From an uncultured Bacilli bacterium (GTDB lineage Bacteria; Bacillota_I; Bacilli_A; RF39; UBA660), in assembly GCA_944359075.1 (NCBI GenBank), contig CALVSR010000004.1, positions 1 through 42,664 of the forward strand: a DNA stretch of 42,664 nucleotides. The letters run 5' to 3'. Positions 31,543 to 38,158 of this stretch are shown piece by piece (the stretch's first letter is position 1; every line of letters starts with the position of its first letter). Below the pieces are notes generated by a model. The model was not told the origin of the DNA. It was given only the letters and a program-made list of their open reading frames with translations, and searched no databases. The translations under genes and the position numbers were made by a program.

Positions 31543-32181
31543 ATGGGAGATAGAGTTAGTTTAATGGATATGAATTTTAAAAATATGCCTGTCGAACAAA
31601 AAAGAGCTGCTTTGGTTATCATGGATTTGATGTTAAAAAAATTGCATGCCAAAAATATGATGGTAACGGATTTTAATATTCATAATATTTATTTCCAAGA
31701 TGGTATCTATTTTTTTAGTAAAACTGCTCCTATTTCTAGTATTGTTGCGGATAATAAAGAAATGGCTATTTTAAATAATATGATTTGGATGTCTATGGTT
31801 GCTTTATGGGCTTATAGTGATCATTCTTCTAATAGCTTGTTGGCACCTCTTTATGTTAGTAACCACTTTGCAAACTTTTCTTTTTGGTATCCAGAAGAAG
31901 ATAGAGCTTATTATAAATCTATTTTAGTGGATAGCTATCAAGCTGGGAAAGTAGTAGGAACAGATATTTATCTATCTGATCATGTTATAAAGCAAAGCAA
32001 GGGTCATTCTAGTACTAATGCTTCTAGTTTGGCATATGTCAAAGCGACAGAAGCAGGTAGAGCATTGGCTTCTATGGATGAAGCGGCTTTTGGTCATAAC
32101 TTCTTTTTGTTAACGGTAGCTGCTTCGTTGGTTGTCATTATGTTGGGGGTTCTTTTCTATTTTTCTAATTATTTGGTTTAG
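31543..32181 (+). CDS. Kinase-like, tail-anchored protein (unknown)
   Basis: A 212-residue protein. LKKLHAKNMMVTDFNIHNIYFQDG (about 31-54) looks like the catalytic loop of a Ser/Thr kinase (LH..N...DF...NI...DG), but no glycine loop, VAIK lysine or clear DFG context is present, so it would be a pseudokinase or fragment. The C-terminal 25 residues form one membrane span, placing the body in the cytoplasm. GGTGAT precedes ATG 31543. It has its own promoter between sigH and secE, where rpmG lies in B. subtilis. Confidence 0.6.
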   Translation: MGDRVSLMDMNFKNMPVEQKRAALVIMDLMLKKLHAKNMMVTDFNIHNIYFQDGIYFFSKTAPISSIVADNKEMAILNNMIWMSMVALWAYSDHSSNSLLAPLYVSNHFANFSFWYPEEDRAYYKSILVDSYQAGKVVGTDIYLSDHVIKQSKGHSSTNASSLAYVKATEAGRALASMDEAAFGHNFFLLTVAASLVVIMLGVLFYFSNYLV

Positions 32182-32184
32182 TTA

Positions 32185-32213
32185 TTGACTTTACGACCTT
32201 TTTGTGTTAATTT
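32185..32213 (+). promoter_or_regulatory. Candidate promoter for secE-nusG
   Basis: TTGACT (32185-32190), a 17-bp spacer and TAATTT (32208-32213), with TGT extension. A short hairpin (AACAC 32221-32225 with GTGTT 32232-32236, then T's) follows within the leader. Confidence 0.5.
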
Positions 32214-32267
32214 AGTGGTGAACACGGGAAGGTGTTTTTATTTTGATAAAAAAGGTTAGGTGGGTAT

Positions 32268-32612
32268 ATGGCAAAAGTTGTAAAAGACACTAGGGAAACT
32301 ATAGATGTCGATTTAGAACTATCAAAGATTGAAAGTAAAAAGAAATCTACTTCTAAGAAGAAAGACAGTAAGACAAAAAAAACTGCTTCTAGTAAGAATT
32401 CAAAGCAGAAAAAAAAGACCAAAACAACTAAAAAACATTCCAAAATTATTACCTTTTTGAAAGAGGTAAAAAGTGAAGTTTCTAAAGTAAAGTGGCCTTC
32501 TAAAAAAGATATGGTTAAATATTCTGCCGCTACTATTGTATTTGTGATATTTTTTGCATTATTTTTCTATATTATAGATTTAATTATTGCATTATTGAAA
32601 GCAGGTGTTTAG
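32268..32612 (+). CDS. secE: Preprotein translocase subunit SecE with lysine-rich extension
   Basis: The C-terminal half is a normal single-span SecE: FLKEVKSEVSKVKWPSKKDMVKYS followed by a membrane helix. Bacterial SecE of this type is usually about 60 residues; this one has 114 because of an N-terminal cytoplasmic extension (about 15-62) made almost wholly of Lys, Ser and Thr. SecE clamps SecY. AGGTGGG precedes ATG 32268. nusG starts one base after its stop. No rpmG gene lies upstream. Confidence 0.92.
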   Translation: MAKVVKDTRETIDVDLELSKIESKKKSTSKKKDSKTKKTASSKNSKQKKKTKTTKKHSKIITFLKEVKSEVSKVKWPSKKDMVKYSAATIVFVIFFALFFYIIDLIIALLKAGV

Positions 32613-32613
32613 T

Positions 32614-33150
32614 ATGGATAAGCAATGGTATGTAGTAAATACTTATTCTGGTCATGAGAATAAAGTAAAAGAGAAGTTGGAAATGCGTGCTGAAAGCATG
32701 GATATGAAAGATTATATTTTTAGAGTAATTGTTCCGGAACAAAAAATAGTTGAAGAGAAAGATGGTCAAACCAAAGAAAAAATTAAAAAGATGTTCCCAG
32801 GCTATATTTTAGTTGAGATGGTTATGAGCGATGAAGCTTGGTATGTTGTTCGTAATACTCCTGGTGTAACAGGATTTATTGGTTCTAGTGGAAAAGGTGC
32901 CAAACCTACACCTCTTCAACCTTACGAAGTAGACAAAATATTAAATAATATGGGTATGAGTAGATTGGATGTTAATAAAGAATTAGAAGTCGGTAGTAAA
33001 GTTAAGATTATATCTGGTCCTTTCTCTGGTATGTTTGGAGTGATTGATTCTGTAGATACTGCTACTCAAAAAATTATGTTACTTGTGGATTTATTTGGAC
33101 AAGAAACTTCTGTAGAAGTAAGTATGTCTGAAATTGAGGTAGCTAGTTAA
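32614..33150 (+). CDS. nusG: Transcription factor NusG
   Basis: A 178-residue elongation/pausing factor. NGN domain (QWYVVNTYSGHENKVKEKLE ... MFPGYILVEMVMSDEAWYVVRNTPGVTGFIG) and a C-terminal KOW domain (GSKVKIISGPFSGMFGVI). I chose ATG 32614; the GTG at 32605 lies in the ribosome site and overlaps secE. The secE-nusG pair is universal. Confidence 0.96.
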   Translation: MDKQWYVVNTYSGHENKVKEKLEMRAESMDMKDYIFRVIVPEQKIVEEKDGQTKEKIKKMFPGYILVEMVMSDEAWYVVRNTPGVTGFIGSSGKGAKPTPLQPYEVDKILNNMGMSRLDVNKELEVGSKVKIISGPFSGMFGVIDSVDTATQKIMLLVDLFGQETSVEVSMSEIEVAS

Positions 33151-33151
33151 T

Positions 33152-33550
33152 ATGTATCAAGAGCATGTTAGTATAGAGGATTATATCACTTTAAAAACAA
33201 AACTTTTAGCTAATTATAATTTACTACTTGATTTTAATGAAGAGCATAGAAATAGGTTTTTAAATTCTATGGGAAAGCTCAAAACTATTGCTATCAATAC
33301 TTACTTATTTCCTTATGATTTAGATTTATTTTGCGATATGAAATCTGTTTCTCAAGAAAGTTTGCTGACAAGTGGTTTGCAAGAAAAGTATCATATTAGT
33401 GATCAAATCCTTTTAAGTAAATATCAAGAATATCATGGTTTTCAATTTGGTGAACTTTTAAGTAGCGGAAAACTTGATTTCAATTTGTTTAATCAATTTC
33501 ATTATCCAAAAACTTCACAGCAATCTACGATTGTTACTAATAATAAATAA
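33152..33550 (+). CDS. Hypothetical protein, 132 aa, between nusG and rplK
   Basis: Not recognised. A soluble, Leu/Tyr/Phe-rich helical-looking protein with a Ser/Thr tail. It starts one base after the nusG stop, with GAGGT a little far upstream (12 bases), so it may rely on coupling. An unrelated gene between nusG and rplK is unusual in Firmicutes. Confidence 0.55.
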   Translation: MYQEHVSIEDYITLKTKLLANYNLLLDFNEEHRNRFLNSMGKLKTIAINTYLFPYDLDLFCDMKSVSQESLLTSGLQEKYHISDQILLSKYQEYHGFQFGELLSSGKLDFNLFNQFHYPKTSQQSTIVTNNK

Positions 33551-33555
33551 AATGC

Positions 33556-33584
33556 TTGATTTTTAGAGGATTTAGTGTTATCAT
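33556..33584 (+). promoter_or_regulatory. Promoter for rplK-rplA
   Basis: TTGATT (33556-33561), a 17-bp spacer and TATCAT (33579-33584) with TGT extension. Confidence 0.65.
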
Positions 33585-33622
33585 TTAAGAGCTATATTAT
33601 TTTAATATAGATAAATTCGATT

Positions 33623-33699
33623 AGTGGGAAGCAGAGCTAATAGTATGTGGTCTAAAGATTATTTGTACCATATAGAAGCGGGTAGCTATTTGAACCACT
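33623..33699 (+). ncRNA. Structured rplK leader (candidate L1-binding element)
   Basis: Three nested helices: AGTGG (33623) with CCACT (33695), AGCTA (33635) with TAGCT (33683), and TATGTGGT (33644-33651) with ACCATATA (33667-33674), one wobble. The base carries GTGGGA opposite AACCAC, a pattern repeated in the rplK-rplA gap, which suggests ribosomal-protein autoregulation. Confidence 0.55.
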
Positions 33700-33730
33700 C
33701 ACGAAGACAAAATTATAGGAGGTGTTTTTC

Positions 33731-34156
33731 GTGGCAAAAGAAGTTGTTAAGAAGATTAAATTACAAATTGCTGCTGGAAAAGCTACACCAGCTCCACCAG
33801 TTGGAACTGTGTTAGGACCTGCAGGAATTAATTTACAAGATTTTTGTACAAAATATAATGATGCAACAAGAGATAAGATGGGAGATATTTTACCAGTTGA
33901 AATTTCTATTTATGACGACAGAAGTTTTGATTTTGTAATTAAGACTCCACCAGCTCCTTTCTTAATTATGAAAGCTGCTAATGTAAAGAAAGGGTCTAGT
34001 AAAGGATCTAGTGAAATTGTTGGTTCTATTACGAAGGCTCAATTAAAAGAAATTGCAGAAACGAAATTACCTGATTTAAATGCTTACACAGTTGAAGAAG
34101 CAATGAAAATTGTGGAAGGAACTGCTCGTAACATGGGAATCGAAGTAGTAGATTAA
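33731..34156 (+). CDS. rplK: Ribosomal protein L11
   Basis: Part of the GTPase-associated centre. The canonical [25 protein letters not shown] and [14 protein letters not shown] are present. 141 residues from GTG 33731 with AGGAGG upstream; the frame from 33722 starts inside the ribosome site region. Confidence 0.98.
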   Translation: MAKEVVKKIKLQIAAGKATPAPPVGTVLGPAGINLQDFCTKYNDATRDKMGDILPVEISIYDDRSFDFVIKTPPAPFLIMKAANVKKGSSKGSSEIVGSITKAQLKEIAETKLPDLNAYTVEEAMKIVEGTARNMGIEVVD

Positions 34157-34161
34157 ATTAC

Positions 34162-34228
34162 TATGTGGGAGGATCCGCTTAACTCCTGATATATCCGTAT
34201 TTTCGAATATTTCGAAAGAAACCACATA
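34162..34228 (+). ncRNA. L1-type leader between rplK and rplA
   Basis: TATGTGG (34162-34168) pairs with CCACATA (34222-34228), the latter touching the rplA ribosome site AAGGAGG. A GTGGGAG motif follows the 5' strand, as in known L1 operator RNAs. An internal hairpin TTTCGAA-TAT-TTCGAAA sits at 34201-34217. L1 binding would mask rplA initiation. Confidence 0.7.
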
Positions 34229-34241
34229 AGGAGGAATAAAA

Positions 34242-34940
34242 GTGAAACAAAGAGGAAAGAAGTATGTTGCAGCTTGTGAAAAAGTGGAAAAGAATAAAGC
34301 TTATTCAAAAGAAGAAGCTGTCAAATTAGTAAAAGAGACTTCAACTAGTAAGTTTGATGCTACTGTTGAGGTTGCAGTAAGACTAAACTTAGACACAAAA
34401 AAGGCTGATCAACAATTAAGAGGCGCAATTGTTTTACCTCATGGAACAGGAAAAACAAAGAAAGTTTTAGTTGTAGCGAAAGGAGAAAATGCAACCAAAG
34501 CCAAAGAAGCTGGTGCTGATTATGTTGGCGATGTTGACATGTTAGAAAAAATCGAGAAAGAAAATTGGTTCGATTTTGATGTTATGATTGCAACTCCAGA
34601 TATGATGCCTTTACTTGGTAAATTGGGTAAAGTTTTAGGACCTAAAGGATTAATGCCAAACCCAAAAACTGGAACGGTTACAACAGATGTTGTAAAAGCA
34701 GTTAACGAAGTAAAAGCTGGTCGTGTTGAATATAGAACAGATAGTTTTGGAAATGTTCATGGTATTATCGGTAAAGTATCTTTCACAGAAGATCAATTAC
34801 TAGAAAACCTTGATGCATTTATGAGTACTATTTTGAAAGTAAAGCCTTCTACTGTAAAAGGAGATTATATTAAAAATATCGCTATTACAACTACTATGGG
34901 TCCTGGAATTAAAGTTTTGATAAATTCCTTTGACAAATAG
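34242..34940 (+). CDS. rplA: Ribosomal protein L1
   Basis: A 232-residue protein of the L1 stalk and probable repressor of its own operon. Typical segments: [12 protein letters not shown] start, [51 protein letters not shown] and [18 protein letters not shown] start 34242 with AAGGAGG. Confidence 0.98.
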   Translation: MKQRGKKYVAACEKVEKNKAYSKEEAVKLVKETSTSKFDATVEVAVRLNLDTKKADQQLRGAIVLPHGTGKTKKVLVVAKGENATKAKEAGADYVGDVDMLEKIEKENWFDFDVMIATPDMMPLLGKLGKVLGPKGLMPNPKTGTVTTDVVKAVNEVKAGRVEYRTDSFGNVHGIIGKVSFTEDQLLENLDAFMSTILKVKPSTVKGDYIKNIAITTTMGPGIKVLINSFDK

Positions 34941-34958
34941 TATTTGGTAATATATAAT
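34930..34958 (+). promoter_or_regulatory. Strong promoter for rplJ-rplL
   Basis: TTGACA (34930-34935), a 17-bp spacer and TATAAT (34953-34958): a consensus sigma-A promoter overlapping the end of rplA. Confidence 0.88.
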
Positions 34959-34972
34959 ATTAGTAATTTGTT

Positions 34973-35067
34973 GATGCCATAGACAGCAGGTATACAGATA
35001 AATCCTGCCGAGGACTTTAGAAAAGTTTGAATAGTTCTCGGGAGACCGGGAACTTTTTTGTGGCATC
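34973..35067 (+). ncRNA. Ribosomal L10 leader with attenuator
   Basis: GATGCCA (34973-34979) pairs with TGGCATC (35061-35067), enclosing the conserved AGACAGCAGGT and TCCTGCCGAGG arms of the L10 leader. Inside it, GTTCTCGG (35034-35041) with CCGGGAAC (35046-35053) and six T's form a terminator. L10(L12)4 binding is known to regulate this class. Confidence 0.88.
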
Positions 35068-35095
35068 CCTAAATTAAAAATTAAGAGGAGGTGTA

Positions 35096-35596
35096 ATGGT
35101 GGCAAATGTAAATATCTTGGCAAAGAAGCAAGAGATTATTGATGAAGTAAAAGCTAAAGTTGATGCTTCTACTACTGTGGTTTTATTTGATTATCGTGGT
35201 CTTACAGATAACGAATCTAAAGAATTAAGAATAAAACTTCGTGAAGTTGGAGCTGACTATAAAGTATATAAAAATACTTTGATGGCTAGAGCATTTCATG
35301 ATTTAAATATTGATGTTACTTCTAGTTTAGAAGGACCAAGTGCTTTTGCTTATGGTGATGATGCAGTTGCTCCAATTAAGGTTTTAACAGAGTTTGCTAA
35401 AACTCATCCAGCATTAGTTTTAAAAGTAGGGATTGTAGATGGTGAGATTTCTGACCAAAAACAACTTGCAGAACTTGCAAAGATTCCATCAAGAGAAGGA
35501 CTACTTACTATGTTAGCTGGTGCATTGATTGGAATTCCAAAAGATTTATCTATCTGTTTGGATTTATATGCTAAACAAAAAGAAGGAAATGAATAA
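35096..35596 (+). CDS. rplJ: Ribosomal protein L10
   Basis: A 166-residue base of the L12 stalk. It has VVLFDYRGLTDNESKELRIKLRE, YKVYKNTLMARAF and the C-terminal helix (LLTMLAGALIGIPKDLSICLDLYAKQKE) that binds L12 dimers. GAGGAGG precedes ATG 35096. Confidence 0.97.
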   Translation: MVANVNILAKKQEIIDEVKAKVDASTTVVLFDYRGLTDNESKELRIKLREVGADYKVYKNTLMARAFHDLNIDVTSSLEGPSAFAYGDDAVAPIKVLTEFAKTHPALVLKVGIVDGEISDQKQLAELAKIPSREGLLTMLAGALIGIPKDLSICLDLYAKQKEGNE

Positions 35597-35622
35597 TTTA
35601 AAAATTTAAGGAGGAATATAAA

Positions 35623-35994
35623 ATGGCTAAATTAACAAAAGAAAGCTTTATTGAAAGCTTAAAAGAAATGAGTCTTTTAGAAATTAAAGAATTAGTAGAT
35701 GCAATGAAAGAAGAATTTGGAGTAGATCCATCTGCTGTAGCAGTTGCTGCTGCTCCTGCAGCTGGAGCTGGTGAAGATGAAGGAAGTGCTACTGTATCAG
35801 TAGTAATCGCTGATGGTGGTGCTGCTAAAGTTAATGTAATCAAAGTAGTTCGTGAAATTACTGGATTAGGTTTAAAAGAATCTAAAGATATTGTAGATAC
35901 TAATGGTACTGTTAAAGAAAATGTTTCTAAAGATGAAGCTAATGAAATCAAAGCTAAGCTTGAAGAAGCTGGAGCTACTGTTGAATTTAAGTAA
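35623..35994 (+). CDS. rplL: Ribosomal protein L7/L12
   Basis: A 123-residue stalk protein: N-terminal dimerisation helices (about 1-35), an Ala-rich hinge (about 40-50) and the C-terminal factor-binding domain with [20 protein letters not shown] and [16 protein letters not shown] precedes the ATG, 26 bases after rplJ. A strong terminator follows, ending the operon. Confidence 0.98.
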   Translation: MAKLTKESFIESLKEMSLLEIKELVDAMKEEFGVDPSAVAVAAAPAAGAGEDEGSATVSVVIADGGAAKVNVIKVVREITGLGLKESKDIVDTNGTVKENVSKDEANEIKAKLEEAGATVEFK

Positions 35995-36016
35995 AATAAA
36001 TTTATAGTAGGTTTTT

Positions 36017-36056
36017 AAACTGATATTGGGATTCGTATTTCTAATATCAGTTTTTT
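36017..36056 (+). terminator. Intrinsic terminator after rplL
   Basis: An 11-bp stem (36017-36027 with 36043-36053), then T's to 36056. Confidence 0.88.
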
Positions 36057-36319
36057 ATATTCTATTTAGAAGTATTAACTATAAAATTTAGCAGTAATGA
36101 ATTTTTGAAAATTGTGATATGTATTTTATAAAGTCAAAAATATTTTTGTAATTATCAGTCATATATCAAAAGAAGAATGTTTCTTTTGTTTAAAGTTAGA
36201 ACTATCTTATTCACAAATAAGAAAGGCAAAGTAAGTCTATGATTTATATGAAGATAGTTATGGATCGTTATTTCTAAAAGATAGGGGAAATCAAAAGTAA
36301 GAAAAAATGATACATGATA
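36057..36319. other. AT-rich intergenic stretch without a gene
   Basis: No frame with start, ribosome site and plausible protein. The only structure I see is CAAAAGAA (36167-36174) with TTCTTTTG (36181-36188). It could be remains of decayed sequence from the insertion that split the rpl and rpo genes. Confidence 0.5.
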
Positions 36320-36350
36320 AAAGGAACTATCCATTTGGGTAAGTTCCTTT
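36320..36350. terminator. Hairpin at the end of the minus-strand gene
   Basis: A 9-bp stem, AAAGGAACT (36320-36328) with AGTTCCTTT (36342-36350), overlapping the last codons of the minus-strand ORF. Confidence 0.55.
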
Positions 36351-36827
36351 CTTTTTGCTTTTAAACATCTGTAATAATTCTTCCCTTGAGCAGGGTGTAC
36401 CACGACTGATGCGAATATCTCTGTTTGCAATTTTAATCATTTCTGTTGAAATTGTTCTTAGTTGTAATACTTCTTTTTTTGATTGGTGAAATAGTTTTTG
36501 AACGGTTTCATCTTTTGCAGTATGAATTGCCTTAATAGCTTTTAAAGTATCATTGTTCAACGGGTGCTTCTGTAATAATACTTTTCTTGTGATACCATAT
36601 TTTTCTATGATTTCTGTATCTGATAATTTTGCTATCATTTTTAGAAGGGTAATTTCTTCGATACTAGTTGGATATATAGCAGCCATTTCTCTACGAGTTA
36701 ATTGAAATTCAGAAAATAAATCTTTATCTTTTAAGTTAGCTAGGTAAGCCCATACATTTTTGGTCTCTTCTGTTAATGGATATTTTTTTAATAGTTTAGT
36801 AACATCAACCGAGAATTTTTTTTTCAA
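36327..36827 (-). CDS. Helical-repeat protein, downstream half of a split gene
   Basis: Not recognised. About three 36-39-residue repeats: YPLTEETKNVWAYLANLKDK, YPTSIEEITLLKMIAKLSDT and HPLNNDTLKAIKAIHTAKDE begin each. It ends in a basic tail. The only start is TTG 36827, without ribosome site, inside the end of the next ORF upstream. The junction is an A9 run (T's at 36816-36824 on the plus strand), so this is probably the continuation of the 36805-37302 frame by an indel or slippage. Confidence 0.55.
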   Translation of the reverse strand: MKKKFSVDVTKLLKKYPLTEETKNVWAYLANLKDKDLFSEFQLTRREMAAIYPTSIEEITLLKMIAKLSDTEIIEKYGITRKVLLQKHPLNNDTLKAIKAIHTAKDETVQKLFHQSKKEVLQLRTISTEMIKIANRDIRISRGTPCSREELLQMFKSKKKGTYPNG

Positions 36828-37302
36828 AAATTTTATCTGTTATTTTCAATAGATTTGTTATAGTTTGATTTTCTTGATCGTTAATATCCATAAAATAGCA
36901 CTTTTTAGCATGAATTTTTTCAGGAATTCTTTTATAAAGTAATACATTTTGTCGGATTACTACTTCTTCGAAGTCCAATACTCTTAAAATATTAAAATCT
37001 GTAGTATAGTTACGCCTATCGGAATATAGTACACCATTCTTAGCCAGTTCTAGACTTGTTTCTTGAGAGTAGCCTCTTTGTAAGAATAATTCATATATTT
37101 CATTAAATTTTGATTCAAAAAAGTCAAAGGCACTAGATATATTTTTTAACTTAGAGTTCCATGATTTAAAACGATCGGTTTTTAAAATAAATTTAACATA
37201 AAGGTCAAATTGTTTTTGTGTCAAATCTAGATACTCATATTGGGTGTTAATATAGTCTTTTACTTCTTGTTCGGTTAATATTCCTACTTGTCTATTTTGC
37301 AT
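36805..37302 (-). CDS. Hypothetical protein, upstream half of a split gene
   Basis: Not recognised. 165 residues, charged and helical (EYLDLTQKQFDLYVKFIL, FNEIYELFLQRGYSQET), without signal or membrane segment. ATG 37302 has AAAGGAAG seven bases upstream and a good minus-strand promoter. It ends at TGA 36807-36805, overlapping the next frame by 23 bases; joined across the A9 run it would give roughly 320 residues. Placed opposite to transcription between rplL and the rpoB operon. Confidence 0.6.
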   Translation of the reverse strand: MQNRQVGILTEQEVKDYINTQYEYLDLTQKQFDLYVKFILKTDRFKSWNSKLKNISSAFDFFESKFNEIYELFLQRGYSQETSLELAKNGVLYSDRRNYTTDFNILRVLDFEEVVIRQNVLLYKRIPEKIHAKKCYFMDINDQENQTITNLLKITDKIFEKKILG

Positions 37303-37330
37303 ATTTTTCTTCCTTTCTTGTTAGTGGCCT

Positions 37331-37359
37331 ATTATACCACTTTTTATTTTATTCGACAA
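37331..37359 (-). promoter_or_regulatory. Minus-strand promoter
   Basis: On the minus strand TTGTCG (37359-37354), a 17-bp spacer and TATAAT (37336-37331) with TGG extension. Confidence 0.7.
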
Positions 37360-37378
37360 ATGTTTTTAGAAAATTTTC

Positions 37379-37407
37379 TTGAAAATAATTGACTTATGGT
37401 GTATTAT
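37379..37407 (+). promoter_or_regulatory. Promoter for the rsmC-like/rpoB unit
   Basis: TTGAAA (37379-37384), a 17-bp spacer and TATTAT (37402-37407). It replaces read-through from rplL. Confidence 0.6.
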
Positions 37408-37421
37408 ATAGGTACGAAAGG

Positions 37422-37465
37422 AGAACTAACTATTTATAAATTGATAGTTAGTTCTTTTGCTTTTT
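37422..37465 (+). terminator. Attenuator-like hairpin before the rsmC-like gene
   Basis: GAACTAACTAT (37423-37433) pairs perfectly with ATAGTTAGTTC (37444-37454), extended by one A-T pair, then TTTTGCTTTTT. It lies between promoter and gene, about 10 bases after the expected start of transcription. Confidence 0.7.
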
Positions 37466-37478
37466 GGGGTGGTCTATC

Positions 37479-38063
37479 TTGGCACAATATTTTGATAATG
37501 TTAATTTAAAGAGTGAGATTAGAAAATTTGATGTAGAGTTATTGGGTTATGTATTTCACTTTTTTTCAGATAATGGTGTTTTTTGCAAGAACCATTTAGA
37601 CTTCGGAACGAGGTTATTACTAGAAAATATTCCTTGGGATGAGGTAGAAGGAGATATTTTGGATGTTGGTTGCGGATATGGGGCAATTGGGATTATGGCT
37701 TCTAAGCTTACGAATCAGCCAGTCACTATGTGTGATGTGAATAAAAGAGCTTTGCATTTAGCACAAATGAATGCTAAGGAAAATAAGGTAACTGCTAATA
37801 TTTTAGAAAGCAACTGTTATGAAAAAATAGATGGTGTTTTTGATACGATTATTACCAATCCGCCAATTAGAGCAGGGAAGAAAATTGTTTATGAAATATT
37901 ATTTGGAGCAAAAGAATATTTAATGAATCAAGGAAAATTATTTTTGGTGATTCATAAGGATCAAGGCGCTAAATCTTTATTAAAAGATTTGGAAAAAGTG
38001 TATAAAGTAGAAGTGCTTGAAAAAAACAAAGGTTTTTTTGTAATAAAGTGTGAAATTCGTTGA
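37479..38063 (+). CDS. RsmC-like class I methyltransferase (YbxB)
   Basis: A 194-residue SAM-dependent methyltransferase at the ybxB position before rpoB. SAM motif I is ILDVGCGYGAIGI, and ITNPPIRAGK is the NPP(F/Y)-type catalytic motif of RsmC/RlmG-like enzymes that methylate exocyclic N2 of rRNA guanines. The start is TTG 37479 with GGGGTGG at 37466-37472; the in-frame TTG at 37464 is at the ribosome site. Target not determined. Confidence 0.85.
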   Translation: MAQYFDNVNLKSEIRKFDVELLGYVFHFFSDNGVFCKNHLDFGTRLLLENIPWDEVEGDILDVGCGYGAIGIMASKLTNQPVTMCDVNKRALHLAQMNAKENKVTANILESNCYEKIDGVFDTIITNPPIRAGKKIVYEILFGAKEYLMNQGKLFLVIHKDQGAKSLLKDLEKVYKVEVLEKNKGFFVIKCEIR

Positions 38064-38102
38064 CTTGTTGCGAATTTTATGCTAATAATATAAATTGGCA
38101 AC
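38060..38102 (+). promoter_or_regulatory. rpoB upstream region: candidate promoter and hairpin
   Basis: TTGACT (38060-38065), 17 bp and TAATAA (38083-38088) with TGC extension. The same segment forms GTTGC-g-AATTT (38067-38077) with AAATT-g-GCAAC (38092-38102), followed by a T-rich stretch. Promoter and terminator readings compete; either would affect rpoBC. Confidence 0.4.
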
Positions 38103-38158
38103 GTATTATTTTTTAATAAATATGTTCTTTGATTATTAATGTATAGGGGTGAATTTTA

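Noticed and set aside
32182-32267. rpmG (L33) gene upstream of secE
   Set aside because: Too short and no CxxC-type L33 sequence in any frame; it holds only a promoter-like signal and a small hairpin.
36155-36430. Minus-strand ORF of 91 codons
   Set aside because: No ribosome site, odd composition, and it overlaps the end of the better-supported helical-repeat ORF.
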